From Clytia hemisphaerica (Eukaryota > Cnidaria > Hydrozoa > Leptothecata > Clytiidae): a DNA stretch of 64,000 bases. The notes under the pieces are model-generated. The model saw only the letters and a program-made list of their open reading frames with translations. It made no database searches and was not told the origin of the DNA. Position 1 is the stretch's first letter; each line of letters starts with the position of its first letter. Position numbers and translations under genes: made by a program. Of the stretch, positions 34,801 through 49,800 are shown piece after piece. The stretch covers positions 496,001-560,000 of the forward strand of contig CACVBU010000751.1 of NCBI GenBank assembly GCA_902728285.1. Direction: 5' to 3'.

Positions 34801-37800
34801 TTAATATAAAAAGGGGGTTAAATTTTGAACGTTTTTACTTGATGTAAGTGGTTTATATAAGAATCTGTGTTCAACAAAAACGGTCGTCATTTAGGATAAA
34901 GGCTTATTTGTTACAGCATAGAGGTATAAAGAAAAACAGGAGTTGAATGTGTCGGTAATTGGTCGTTAAAGTCTTTTGATTTCTTTTATAAAATGTATCA
35001 AAAGAAATTCTAAGCTCGCCCGATGAAATAAGACTTTTTAGTAGAACTTAAGTTTGCTCTGAACATTCTAATAATCAGTATTGAAGATTCTAGCCTTTTA
35101 ATATACGAAAATTAGATAAAACTTTGTCCACGAAACAAGTTTATGTTCCATTTCGTTATCCGTTCAATTTTGTTTTGAAAAGATATTTTCTCAAGTCAGA
35201 AAACGAAAAGTTCTTTATAAGCACACACGATTTCAGACTCAATTTGTAGACATAAAGTCGCTAGAGAATTTTGGAGGAAAGTATCAAGCAATAGAGTTCA
35301 CCTTAAAGAAAACATTGATCGAAAAATCTTATCATTTGATGAAGGATTGCCAAGTTTACAGGCCTTTTTTTAGTCCAAATATTTTCTTACACTGATGTCA
35401 GAAACAATGAATCTGGTCTCATCTAATTTCTAAAGCTTAAATGAGCCAATAAGATTTCACCTATGGATAAGAGAGCTTATTAAAAATGCACGATATATGA
35501 GATTATGAGCATGCATACATCGTAACTTTTTTAATCGTAGGGCGAGCTTGGTTACAATAGCATACTTCTCCCGTTTCTTTATACCTCCATGGTTACAGGA
35601 AGTTAATTAACGTGGATATCTTATAGAATTCCTTGCTTGTCATAAAATAATAGCCTTTTGCCAATACATGACGACTGGCTTATTCAAAAAATGTTGATTA
35701 GTATTTTCTATGAGTGAGGGTGAAATCTGATAACCATTTAGTTCTCTTGCTTATGTAAACATACAAATGCAAACATTTCTAAAAAGCTTGTGATAAAATA
35801 TCACAAGTAATGTTCTGAGGTTTATTGCATATGTGATAAGGGTGAAAGAGGAAAGCAGATGAGACTTGTAGAAAACGTAAACCAAGGAAAATGGATACAG
35901 CTCACAGCGCTAATGATCCTTCCAGAACGACTGGAAAACAGGATACAGAAGAAGTCGAGACACTCAAACAAAACAACAAACTGAAGGAAGACTATGAACT
36001 TAAAATACAAGCATTGATGTTCGAAAATAAAATCAAGTTATTGCAACAAGAAAACGAAAGTAGAATGAAGATATTAGAGCTGGAGAATCAACAGAAGGTG
36101 AAATTTATGGAGATGGAAAATCAAAACGCAATGAAACTGATGACCAAAGATACGGAGATTCAATCGCTAAAACATCAAGTTCAAATGTTGAATTTGAAGT
36201 CGTCAGAGAATGGTGGCGGTAGGTCAAAGATAAATGAAGACGGGGGCGAAGCGTTAGCAAAGAAAATGCTTCAAATTGAACAAAAAATGGAATCATCGGG
36301 AAAGGAAAATCAATTGCTCCAATCCAGAGTCGATGAATTAGAAAGAAAATTAGAAACGAAACAAAACATTACAGAAATCCCTCACATGGGAGATAGAAGT
36401 ACATTGTCAGAAATGCATAAGTTGGAGTGGGGTGCAGAGAAATTTATAGAAGGAAAGACCATGAATTTCAATCTATATACCTCTTACAATGAATGGTTTG
36501 AGGACATTTGGAGCTTTATGGAAAATGGAAAAGTATACAATTCGAATGATTATTTCTTCCTTCGAAAAAACATGACGGAGAAACACGATGTATTGTATTT
36601 GGTGTCGCAGAGAAAAAAGAGGGTAGTACCGCAATGGCATAATACTGTGATTTGTGTGGAGGGTCTTAGCAGTGAAGTCTGGCATACAGCAATATTCAAA
36701 GTTTTTTACCCGAGAGATGCAGAGAAAGCACTGAAAATGGAAAGAGCAGGCACTGGCGACAACTTTCAGCGATGGTCCATTAATAACGTACCTGCAGACA
36801 TTTATTACGGGGATGAGAATTCCGTCATAGTTTATGGTATGATCGACAAACAAGGAAAACATGGATTTAATTACATAGAATAAAAATACGAATTTTTAAG
36901 AAAAAGAAAAACCTACCTTTTTTACACGCAACTGATTGATCATACGATCTTGGTTATTTTACTTTTTTCAAGACAATGAATGAAACGATTCTTTATAAAA
37001 AAGTAAAAAATTTATAAAAACTCACGGTCATTTCACCACCAAAACATTCAGCGGCGATTTGATTAGGATCAAAATGTTTAACTTCTGCGTCGTTGAAAAG
37101 GTACCAACTATTCTCCTTGGGCGTGCTTCGGTCACGTATGAAACTATAATAATGTCCACCTTCTGCCGTTCCAGTGTGAACCACCACACCGACCAAACTG
37201 TACCAATAGCCGGGTATCTCGTCAGGGTCTACGACGAAAGTGATTGGACAAGATTAACAGGAAAACAAAGCCAACCCTCAGATATACATTAACCAGTGTT
37301 ACGACCGGTTTTGGTGAATAAGAACGGATTGTCTAAATTCTGATTTCAACTTCTGCTATCAAGGGCTTAGCTCGGACGGAAATCCATGTTACAAAATTCA
37401 AATGGACAGATTTTGCAACACTGATTATCTGGTTTTTTTAATACAACTTAAAAATAAAAATTAGGAGCAACACCAATGACCAAGATTTGCTATCAAACAG
37501 AACTTTACCGTTTGAATCTGGCAAAGTGGATAAGCCTCCAGATAAAACATAAGTAATTTTATTAGCGATAGAATAATACTTAGATTAAATGGATGTATCG
37601 AGGCCCAAAGCAAAATGATACTCTTCATAGTAGTATAGCATGCTAGGCGACTAGTTCAGTCGTAAGCAAAAAATAATTGAAAGGACAAATTATAGTTTAT
37701 ACAGACTAATATTATCCCAGTACGATCATTGTATTATTATCATTATATAACAACAATTATTACTGTATTACACGAATTATAAACGACTCCAGTCCGTCTT

Positions 37801-40800
37801 CATACACGTATTTCTTATAAGAACATCCAAATTTTTGAAGCTTCCGGATGTTCTTAATTTTTTGAATTTTAAGCATAAAAATGTTCTTGACATGTTCTTA
37901 TTTTCGCCATTTTTTAGTATTTGTGTCCATTTTCCTAAGAAATGATTGGGTGTTTCAGATTCTGCGAAGCCTTAAAATGTTCTTAACTTGTTCTTAACAT
38001 CTTGGCAATCGAAGCCTTATGTTCTTATATAGTTTGTTCTTCAAAAAAAAAAACGTGTACAATCTTCTTACTCAACGAGAAGCAGAAAAGAAAAATGTCC
38101 GTACCTCCGTGCTCTTTACGTTTGATGAGATACTGTTCAGTGTAGGCGGCCATGTTAAGTTTCAAAGGGAATGAGAAATGTGTGTTGACTTTCTCCTTCA
38201 TCATGGTCACCATGTTGAACGTATAACGCATCGTGTTGAAACACAACACTTTCGGCAAAGACTTGAAACACGCTCTGTAAAGAAAAAACAAGTGATTCTT
38301 TTATGGACCTACCTGGGGAGTTTCTAAACATCGACCAGAAATGGCGACCACGACCAGCGACCAGCAACCAGCAACCAGATAAATTTGGGTTATCGAGTTT
38401 TTTCTCTTTCACCAACGTAGAGTGTCTCTCTTTATCATATGAATATATCATATTGACGAGTAAGCTCACCCCTGTTTCATATATTTAGAGCCACATTCCC
38501 TATGCATAAAACAACCATTTCGACGCTCTTGGAGCTTGATCATGGTGTCAATTTCTATCCTTTTGTATCATCAGCATCAAAATATTTAGCGGCATAAAAT
38601 TTTTTGAAATTGGTTTGAGAAGCTTTGTATTTCATCATCAGATTGTTATTTCTGTCGAAATTTTGATTAAATTCATATCTCTATAACTGGCCTTCCCAAT
38701 TTTTTCCTACTGACAAGTTCTATCCATTCATATTAAAGGCATCCGATTCAGCATGATTAAAATATTCGGTGTAACAAAACTTTGAGACATCATACTTTTA
38801 ATGGCCCTGTCAATATTTTTGTCAAATCGTGTCACTTTGTTAAGAAAATCACTGGTTACTTCAAAGGTCACTTTTTAGTATTCTGAGGACTTGATTTAGA
38901 CATTCTCTACGGTGGAGAGAGCAGGTAAACTCGATAACCAAATTTATCTGGTCGCCGGTCGTGGTCGCTGGTCGTGGTCGCCATTTCTGGTCGATGTTTA
39001 GAAACTCCCACCTACCTGGCTGAACATTAAATTCAAAACAAAACAACTTGGAACGCGCTCTGTAAAGTACGACAAGTGATACTTTTATGGACCTACCTGG
39101 TTATGCATTTAACACATATATAATTGATATCTACGTGAGCGTGACCATTAAACAATCATTCAGAACACAAATAGTGACGATCTATTAAAATTAGTCGTTT
39201 GTTTCTTATAAAAAAAACGTTTAGAAACCAAAATTTCATGCTCTTGAAATATTCTTTCATATTCAAGACTTTGTGAGCAAAAACAAACATCTATCTCATC
39301 AAAAAATTGAGTAATTTGGCTAAGAACATTGATGTATGCTCATTAATAGTGATTCTTATAGATAAACATGCGTTTTTTGAGCCAACAAAAGTTTTTTGAA
39401 AAAATCTGCTTGAGCCATCTTTTACCTATGATGGCACCCTACTTTCATGCAAAAAAAAAAAACAGAAAAAGTTAATGATCCAATTTTTCACAAAGTCCAA
39501 AAAACCCGTTATTTAGCCGTTTTTTGGCCCAAATTTGCCCAAATTTTTTTTTTTCGAAAGTCGGGCTCCGCCACATTCGAGGGTTTATAGTTATGCATCT
39601 TTGTGCAAAAAATCATAAAGAATCAAAGAGCCAATCTTGAGAAAAGCTAATACCTAAGTAATTGGTAATGTGCTTATAAATAAATATCAAATTTGGCCAG
39701 TTTTTCTATATAAACACGCCAAGAAACCAAAATTTCATGTCTAAACACACATATTCTTTAAAAGTAAGCCCTCATAAGCAAAAAAAACATCTATCTCATA
39801 AAAAAAATTGAGTACTTTAACTAAGAACATTGATGTATGCTTATTAATAGTGATTCTTATAGATAAACATGCGTTTTTTGAGCCAACAAAATTTTTTTGA
39901 AAAAATCTGCTTGAGCCATCTTTTACCTTTGATGGTACCCTACTTTCATGCAAAAAATCAGAAGAAGTTAATGATCCAATTTTTCACAAAGTCCAAAAAA
40001 ACCGTTTTTTAGCCGTTTTTTTGCCCAAATTTGCCCAAATAAAATTTTTTTCTCGAAAATCGGGCTCCGTCACGATCGTGTTCAAAAAAGAATGACATAA
40101 TTCAACTTTTTTAGTGATGATTTTAAAAAACTTATAAAATGTGATATTTTGTGGCTACAGTTTAAAAAATTAATTTACACGTCCCAAAATGACAAAAATT
40201 TCTTTTGCATTTGAAACGAAATTTCTAGTGATCTTCAGTGGCTAGTAATTGGCCTTCAAAGTGTGTGAAAGATTGTGGATAATTTTTTGAGTGGCTAATT
40301 CTACCAACTAATTTCAAAAAGGTGTAGCAACTTCAATTTAAAAGATCATCCAAATTTTGCACAGGTTACATCGAATAATAAAATTTTGAGATTATGTGAA
40401 AAAATGTGGGCTATTGATCCTTGAAAGTGAAATAATGTGGTTAATAGACTTAAAATGCACCCAGAGACAAAAGTATTGAATAAAAAAGTCTAATCGTGGA
40501 ATTTGAAAGTTTTTTGCTTGAGATGATACTTATTGAATGGTTTTGTTTTCATTTTCTAAGGATACAACATCAGACATGTGAATTTAAGTGGCTAAATACT
40601 CCTTGCAATTGTGATGTTTGACTTGAGGAAAAACTAAATTTTGGGATATTGTGCTAAACATGTGGCTAATTCCATAGAAATACTTTTTGTAACACTTCCT
40701 GTATGATTTTGTGTTAAAATGTGTGGCTATTCAAAAAATATTTGCATACAAGTAACTAGTAGTTTTCCTTCATTTTAAGCCGAATTTATAGATTTTCCCT

Positions 40801-43800
40801 GTCATGTTTTATTGCCACAATTAATCACATATCAATTTTAAAGAAAGGCATGCAAGGTATCAAAAGAAAGCCAATGAAATTTTCAAAAGTTTAGACAAGG
40901 TAATTTTTTCACTCACAATGTGAAAAAATGTGGGTAGCCTTTTTAACAATCTGGAAATTTTTTTTAGCCACGTAGAATCACAGGGCAACTATTAGTTGAT
41001 ACTTTTGAATTCAGAAAGTGAAAATTTGATCTTCAAGCTATAAAGTGTGAATATTAGCCGCATGATTTCACAAATTAGTAAGTAAATACTTCAAATATGT
41101 TCTATTTTTTACTAATTTTTCAAGAACACCAGATTCATTATTTTCATCACTAGTATTTATTTGCTATATTGTTTTTTTAATTATTGAAAAAATATCAATA
41201 CAGCGAGTTCGAGCCACAATTTTTCACATTTATCAATTGAAATTCTTTCACATAAGTATATCTTAGAAAAATTCAATCTGTGATCTTCAACTTTGAACCA
41301 GTTCCAAATGTGGATATTCAATATGTGCTTAATTGAGGCTATTTCAAAATAAGTTAGAAAAAGGGTAATATTAGCCTCAAAACTACACATTTTGAAAAAA
41401 AAAATTCCAGTGAATTCCTAGAGTCCTAATCCACAATCATGTAATTTCCCCTCCCTCATGAAACATTTGCTAAGAAGTTACAAGACATTATCCAAAATCA
41501 ACAAAAATTGCATTTTTCCAATGTGTCATTCTTTTTTGAACAGAATCTCACATTCGAGGGTTTACAGTTACACATCTTTGTGCAAAAAATCAGAAAAACT
41601 AATGATCCAATCGCGAGGAAAGTTAATAACGAATTAAAGGAACGGACGAACGAACGAACGGACAAAGGTTAATTTATAGGACTTCCACCCCATCGGGGAA
41701 GGTCCAAAAGCGAGAATACAACGGAGTGTTCTAGAGATGAAAAACCTCCTTTCGAATCATTTGAGGGGTTCTGTTCATTCTGGTTTATGTACAGACTAAG
41801 AGTCTGTACTAGGTAAGGTTAAAATTTGAAGGTCCTATCGAAAAAGCAAATAGCTAAAAAATACACTCGATCTTCGAGCACTTCCCGTTTTTTTCCTGGC
41901 TTTGAAACTCGAACAAATTTTAAAGAAACACTAGAGATGAGTTTGACCCAAACCTCCTTTTACCTCTTTTCAGCGCGTACTTTAGCATCGCATTGTGAAC
42001 ACGTGTATTTATTGTCTCCCTCCAAGACATCTTTCACCGTCACCTCGTCTAAAGATTCCTGTGATAGAAGAAGAAATGACAAAAACAAAAATTATGATAA
42101 AGTTACTTATTAGTGACGAGTTTTATTACGAAAGTTACCAAATATATCCTATTTGAATAAAACCGTACCTTAAGTGAATAAATTATCGAATGGACTTTTT
42201 TTCACGAATCAAATATTTACAATTTTCACGTGGACAAAATTTCGCGGACCAGCCATAATATTTACCTAATTTCTTTTCTTTCCCCGGGGTTTTGACGCAA
42301 ATTACGATTATGAAAATTTTCACGAGCACTAAATTTCTTGAAAACGGCAAAATATAGGAAAAATCGCGAAAATCATTCCATACAAATCAAAATACGAATA
42401 TAAAGCGCCGAATGGTTATTTTGTCACATAATTTAGTAAAGTCGAAATTGTGAACATTTGAATCTAGATAGGTCAAATACCAATCACTAGTTTGCTCAAG
42501 CAAGGGTAACTCAAAAGAGAGAAAGTATCAAATTATTGCTAGTACTTTAATAATTAGAATTAGGCTACTAGCCAGCTTCCCAGATTTTAACGTCCTAGTC
42601 CGTTTCATGGAAGGAGGGATCACTACCCCCTTTGAGACCAAAAGAAAGAGTTCAAAACTTACGTATAAGTTTTTCATATCAGCCACAGTGCATCGAACGA
42701 AATAAAATTCTTCTTCGGTTTTCGAAACATGTTGACAGTCCTGTGAGTGAAAGCAAAATAACATTGAGAAAGGACTCTACTTTAGGCATACAAACTTTCG
42801 CGAGCACAAACTTTCGTGAATTTTAGCCTTTTTCGCGAATGTAATTGTCTTTGAAAATACTTGAAAGAGCCGTTCGCGAAAGAAAAGACTTTTTGACCAC
42901 GCGAAAGTTTCTACTCCCGAAAGATTGTACGCCTAAAGTAGTATGCGGACAAGAACTACAAAAAGTTTCCATCGTTTTCTTGATGAATGAATCACATTCT
43001 CGAGAAATACCATTCATAAGAAATTCTTCTTACCAATGACAAAACATTGTTGGTGATCACTCCAAGTAACATATCTCGTGTCATCTTTTTCTGTCAATCG
43101 AACAAATAATAAGCGGTATTTTTATGCACATGCCCGGCTAATCAACAAAAAAAAACATTAAGACGATATTGTGGAAAGCTCAACAAATTTGAATACTAAA
43201 TCTAAAACTTTCAGACAGTCTTTTCAAATTAACTTCCACAATCAGCTGGCTCGGTTATCCATGAATTGTGTTGGAATGATAGAAGAATGATATTACGTAC
43301 GTAGTAAATAAAATACATAGGTACCGCAGGGTTAGGCGGGCAGATGCAAGGCAAATCACGCATTCGTACGCAACAGAAAAATTATTTTGCTGGTATGCCC
43401 GGGGAAAGCATCAGGTATGTTTAAACGGAAAAGAGAAAATTTAGCCATTCTACGGTCATTGATGAGAAAGAGATTTCTTTGAATTCTTTCTGATTCTTTA
43501 AGCTTACCAGATTGGGAGACATTTCTTCAATTTTGGAAACGAAATCGGTAAAGAATTCGGTCATATCTTTCTGTTCGCCTGTGTTCAATGGTTGCTTGTC
43601 CATACTGTACGCCTTACAAAACGATTTCGGGTTGTATCTAAAATAACGTAGAAATGTGTTTCTGTACTTAAGTCCATCCAAGTGTGATATCCCCAAGCTC
43701 TACTATACTACTATAAGGAATTTAAAGGAATAATTTAAGACAGAAATCAGGATGAACTCTTATGTAAAGTGGACGGTTTTATTCATTCCCATACGGAAAA

Positions 43801-46800
43801 TTGAAATATGCATTAGCGATACTTACGCTTTACGACAGCTCAACTGCAAATACGCAAACATTTTCTGTACTTCACGTAAGATCCCCGAGTGTCTGACGTC
43901 ATTGACAATGGGTGTTTCCAAGATGGCGGTCCGAGCTTCGGGTATCATGAACAGTTGTTGAACGCAAGATGCCATGTAACACGTCGCACCAAGATTAATT
44001 AGTCCTACATAACCTACAGGAGATCTCTCTTGCTCCAGCGGCCAGTAATTCCACCCATATTGACTATGAGATTTGGTACGAGAGTTGACCGAATGGTGTT
44101 GCAATAATAATCCTTGCAGTTCCAGGTAAGCCTCTTTAGAACCGCTAACCAGTTGCAATAGCAAATCAAAAGCAGCTTGTCGCGCGGCTTTAGTTTGGCA
44201 ATGCGGTCGCGTTGAGTCATCCGAATAATCTTGAGGCAGATTAAACAAACAATGGTGAAAAATATTGCGCATGAGCTCTGAACCCTGTAAAGAGTTCTTG
44301 AAACCTAAATCGTGTTGCAAGAGCACGGTGCACGTTTGAAGGAGACCTATCAGACAGTGATCAACGAAGGAGGGTGTATTAGCGTGGTTGGTACTGTCAT
44401 CTTGAATGAAACTGGACACTTGTAAGATGGCTGTTCGGACGTTGATGATCTCCTCCCCAGGTTCTTCTTTGTATTTACTGATCAAACGACAAAGTAACCA
44501 GAAATAGTCCTTGTAGTTGGATAGAGATGAATAGTAGTTCAAATGTTTATCGGCCAGTTGTAAACGCTGTATGGTTTGCATTTGAAGTTCATTGCGTAGC
44601 GAGACGAGCTCTTGTAGTTTGGAGAGTAAGATGTTGAGCACTTTGTTTAAGACGGTTTGACCACTGCTGATGCACAGCTTGTAAATACCACGTGATGCTT
44701 CGGTGCGAACAGATTTCTAAAACAAGGAGTTGGACATTTTACTACATTCTCGTTCAATCAAGTCGAAACAACCTGGTCTGTCTGTGGAGCTTAATTTAAA
44801 GGGTATAATACGATGTGAAACATTTATGAAAGGTACTAAATGGCTAAAACAACAAAAATACGATTATGTACTTCTGGACACGAGTGAATTTTCAAATATC
44901 ATTTTTGTTACTCTGTTGCTTTCACACATGAACATGATTTAGTTTCAACAATCAATAAGCTAACAGACCCTGCTCACCCAAGATCCCCCTTTTTCTATTC
45001 CGAAAATGGGTTCACTAAATGTGTCTCAAAATCATTGGGTTTCTTGGCATCCAAAAACGGGTTATTCCAGAAAAAACTTGTACTATGTTGTGGTCTTTTT
45101 TGGGAAAGGACTTTCTCATTTGTGGACCACCCTGGATTTTCGACCTCGTTTTACTGACCACCCTGGATTTTTACACTCGAAAAACCCGACTACCTCGATT
45201 TTTTTTTATCTTCAAGACCACCCTGGACGTCACACTTTCTCGACATAAGGGTACAAACTAGCTGGAATAGCTCAATGAAGTTATTATCGAATAAACGAAC
45301 AATGCACAAATAGAGGACGTCACTTACTTGTGGTGAGAAGAAGATGATTTGAACGAGTAATGATGAAAAGAGAGGATGGTTGACCAACGCTTGTCGTAAA
45401 TGCTGGCGTGTTGATAACCAACAAATCATGAACGATAAACAATGGTACACAACTATACCAAAATTGAAAAGGAAAGAAATTTGTCATAAAAAAAGACTCT
45501 AATTTAACACATGATTGATTTTGGTTGCCTATAAACATCATTAAGGTCGAATAGAAAAAGGAAATCTTAGCTAACGACCTAAAGCTACGAGGCTCATTGC
45601 GTTCATATTTGCAATATGATAACTTTTGAGTTTTGAGACTTTAATCTACTTGTAGTGATTTGAAATTTCCTGCAAGCTGTCTTTTTACTATTTACAGAAA
45701 AAGTTTAAAGATAAACACGGGAAAGATTTAGTACCTGACGCACGGACGTCTTGCGAACCAATCTGGGACGTTTCGCCAGCGTTTTCGGAGACGTACGTCA
45801 GTACAGAGATGACTCGAGTTATGAACACTTCCTCTTCAAGCAAGTCTAACGTATCCATGAACAGCTAAGGAGATGATGAAGAAGATTATAACATAAAAAA
45901 ATATGCCCAGGCGAAAATAAAAAAATTTAGTGTTTCCGGAAACCGGCCAGGTGAAAAAAATTAATTTTCTGACCCGGCCGCAGACTTCGTTAGTAGTTGA
46001 TACAATAGTAGTCAGACTTCATACTGTTTGTACGTAAAAATTATCTTTTAAGTTCGATTTCAATGATCTTAAGTTATCAAAAATAGCAAAAAAAGTTTTT
46101 TTCCGGGCGGCCGCATGAGAGCTATTTTTTCTTGACTCGCATTCCGGAAACACTAAATTTTTTTATTTTCACCCCATTGCAACATGGCACAATTTGCAGT
46201 GGATATCAAACATTACTAGGGGTGGTTGTTGTGTGAACCTCTCTCTAATGTCTAGAGATAAATTTCGAGTTTACATTTCAAGCTGGTTGGAAATTGCCAT
46301 ACAACGTCATTGGTTCCAAATATAGACTTTACTTTTTGAGCACAACGCAAATATGGTGAGGAGATTATTTTGGAGATCAAATGGTGGTAATTTTAAAAAC
46401 AAACACTCTCTTTGAAAGTATATCATATTTGACAGTATGTTTCAGAGAGCAGTCTTTTTTGAAATGAACAAAAAATGGTTACCTCGTTAAAGTGATGTAT
46501 AATAACAACATTTTCGACTTCTGTACTCCTGTATCGGGCACGAAAAACATGACGGCGCGACGTCTTTTCGACCCTTTTAGTAGTTGTCGTCGTCGTTGTG
46601 CTTGACCCCGACGTTGATTGGATCGGAGTTGTAGGTCTCGAGGAGGTCGAAGGTGTTTCTTTCGTTGGCTGTCGTGGTGTTGATGTAGATGGACCTTTAA
46701 CAAAATTTAAATGGATCTTTAAGGATGTGTCGTTGAGTAGGAGAAAATAAAATAATTATGGGAGAAAATAAAATAATTATGGGAGATAAAACCTATCCGT

Positions 46801-49800
46801 TGAAGAAGTCTTTCTCGAATTGACTTTTTGCAGTTCGAAAAACCGACAAATCGTACATGTTAGACTAAAGCTGTAGAGAGAGAGCATACCTGAGGTCGGT
46901 CATTAGGCCAAATCACTCCAGTGGTTTAAATTTTACATCATAGCAGAAGCTCACGGTTTATTTTTAGATTTCAGTATCTAGACTCTCTCTAATTCGACGT
47001 TAAGACAAAAAATTTTCTTCGAATTATAGAAAGATTCGAATTACGGAGAGTATTTTGTACGATATTCCAGATGAGGGGACCAATCTTTCACTTCGAATTA
47101 CAGAAAGATTCGAATAATAGGGTTTCCTTTTTAGAGAGGGTTGACTGCAACATACCTGGTTGTTCTTCAGAGACAACAGCATCATCATCTTTGGGTTTCT
47201 CTTCGTCTTCGCCTTCTTCTTCATTGACACCATACTGGATGTTCACCAATCCCAAACGTGTCAGAATCTTGATGATGTACGCCAATGCATTCAACGACCA
47301 TTCATCCAGATCCGTCTTCGGGTCCAACTCTTCGCACAAGAATAAGGACAAGAGTTGCGTCACCATGCCAGTCTTAAACAAACGACGTACCCACTCGTAC
47401 GAACAGTTATCGTACGGCGACAGTTCGACGTCCGATAAAGAGCTATCCGAATCACCACTAAATTCGCTGACTGATTTGTTTATAGCGCCGTTCATGAGGG
47501 GTAGCGTTAAGGCGTCCAAAATTTGTAGAATGTACAAAAGTCGGAATTTCTGATCAAGACACAAAAGCTGTTTCCATTTGTTCGGGCATTCAAAGTCACC
47601 CTGTATGATACGATTCTTAATTTCGACGTTGGTGGGAAGTAAGAGGATCAAATCCCAAACGTTGTATAGTAAAAGATCAGCCGGTAAAGGTTTGACCATT
47701 TCGTTTGGATTATCAAACGTGTCAGTCGATTCTTCTAGCAGTGATGAATCATCCAATTTGCTATCCATCAGACTGGCCCACATCTCTTTGTAATCATTCA
47801 ACTGACACAAACGATATAAGACGTCTAACAAGTTGAAAAGTAAAAGGAAGTTGTCTTCTTTCAGAAGTTGAATGATGGGTACGGATTCAAAGTTGGGCGC
47901 GGGAAGGAGTGATGCTGGGATACGTGACGAATCCATCATTCGGTCTTTACGTATGTTTGCCACCGAAATGTAGACAAGCTATAAAAAGAGAAAAACAAAA
48001 TATATATCACTGATTGTGAACCAACAAAAATTGGAATGGTAGTAGCAATTCATGGTATTTCAAGGCGCGAACAGACGGACTTTTTTATGCCAAAATGTTT
48101 TAAAAGGTTTAAAACCGCATTTAATGAAGTATAGTACACTCTCGCTTATCCGAACTTCTATTATTCGAATCTTTCTATATTCAAACTTATTCCTAGTCTC
48201 CGACAAGGAGAAACGCTCTTGTAATACGTTCCATAATTCGAATCTTTCTGTAAATCGAATAAAAAAGATTTCCCTTTCGAGTTCGAATTAGCGAAAGTCA
48301 TCTGTAATGTCAGCTAGTTTCCAATCCAAATCTACCAACGAACTATTATGAAACATTGGTTGGTTATGAAAAAATTCCATATGATGTATCAAAACCCCAC
48401 CTGTTGGTCACGCACGCCAAGTTCACCCAGTGTTTTCGCATCCAAATCAGGTGTTAGTTCATGGCCATGTGAGATCAAACGAAAGGGAGGTTTCAACAGC
48501 GCAAAGTTTTCTTTGTTCAAACCACTTTCCTCCCATTTCTGTGTCTGTGAGACGCACCATGCTGTGACTTTGGCACGGAAAACAGCTAACAAATCGACCC
48601 AATGCATCTTGAAGGTTGTCTAGAAGAGGAAAGATTTCAGGTGAATAGAATGTACAGTCAATGACTTCGACAAAAGAAGAGGAAGTGGTTTCTGTCTATT
48701 TACTACCTTGTTCTAGTCCTATACAGTGGACTTTCTCTAATTCGGAGCTTTTACTTTACGAAAAATTGGCCATTTTGAGCTCTTGAGCCTTAGCAACCTG
48801 TTTGCTTATAAAAGAAATGTGAATTACATTATTTTTTGAAAATTATTATTAAGAGAGTTTATTGAGGAAAATCTAAACAATTAAAATCTCCTATCTCGCA
48901 AGTCTTCAGTTCTTCCAGTTAACAGCCATACTCCGATCAAGAAAGAGAAGAGGTATATAACAAAATATATCAAGAACGCAGTAAAGCGAGCATTAAATCC
49001 AAAGATCCTAACCACAAGATGGCAAGATACCGGATTGGGATCGAGTTTGAAAATGTCGTCAACGTCGCGCCGATCATCTTAACTTTGACACTTGTTGAAT
49101 GATACAAACGTGTGACACCATTCGATCCTAGATAAAATTGATCCCATTCCCCTGGTCAGAAATGTGTTACAGACGCTACTACTAACCTTATCCGTCATGC
49201 CCATTGGTTGGACAAGTATTTTGAGCACGTGATCCTTGTTGGTATGTTTCCGTAGGCGTTGGTGACTCTGAATATTTTTACCGTTCAATCTCCACATCTC
49301 CAAATGGTAAGCGAACCTTTTGGAATAAGTTTCCAAGTGACTTCGTAAGATCTTTAACACTTGTTGAATGATGCGAAGCGATAGTAAACAATTCTTTTCG
49401 AAAAAAAAAAGGATTATTTAAAACATTATATAACACCACTGTTGCCTCCTATTTCACCGAAAACCAACTTCCTCAAGGAAATATCTAAGCATCCGACTCA
49501 ACGAGTTGGATAGGCTGTAAAATCAGAAGCCACAAATAGGTACAAAGAAAATTCACATGTTTATGGAAGAAGTTTAACCTGGGGCTATTCTTTAGACTAG
49601 ACTGGATGGACGCAATTAATTTAAAATGGTAGTAAAGGAAAGATTTCAAGCTTTGAGCTTAAAATTTGGTATGGTTTGTACTTCGTCCATTAGAATTTTA
49701 CAAATTAGAAGGATAATAAAAGACGGTTCAATAATTTTTTAATAGAGATAGTGTCTAAAGTAAACATTTGTATGTTCAAAGAAGTGTTGGTGTTTTTTAA

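Larger units (their letters stand above)
34692..37025 (-). other. USP34 intron 33 hosting the nested gene
   Basis: A 2.3-kb intron with a GTGAGT donor and TTACAG acceptor. Apart from the nested gene it holds about 1.2 kb (34692-35890) of AT-rich sequence in which I see no gene or repeat structure beyond a short palindrome near 35787-35810. Confidence 0.6.

Noticed and set aside
36473..36862. 129-codon minus-strand frame opposite the nested gene
   Set aside because: It is a shadow of the 330-codon plus-strand frame and has no coherent protein features, nor splice borders matching USP34.
47071..47553. 160-codon plus-strand frame
   Set aside because: It overlaps USP34 exon 23, whose minus-strand reading aligns to the vertebrate protein.
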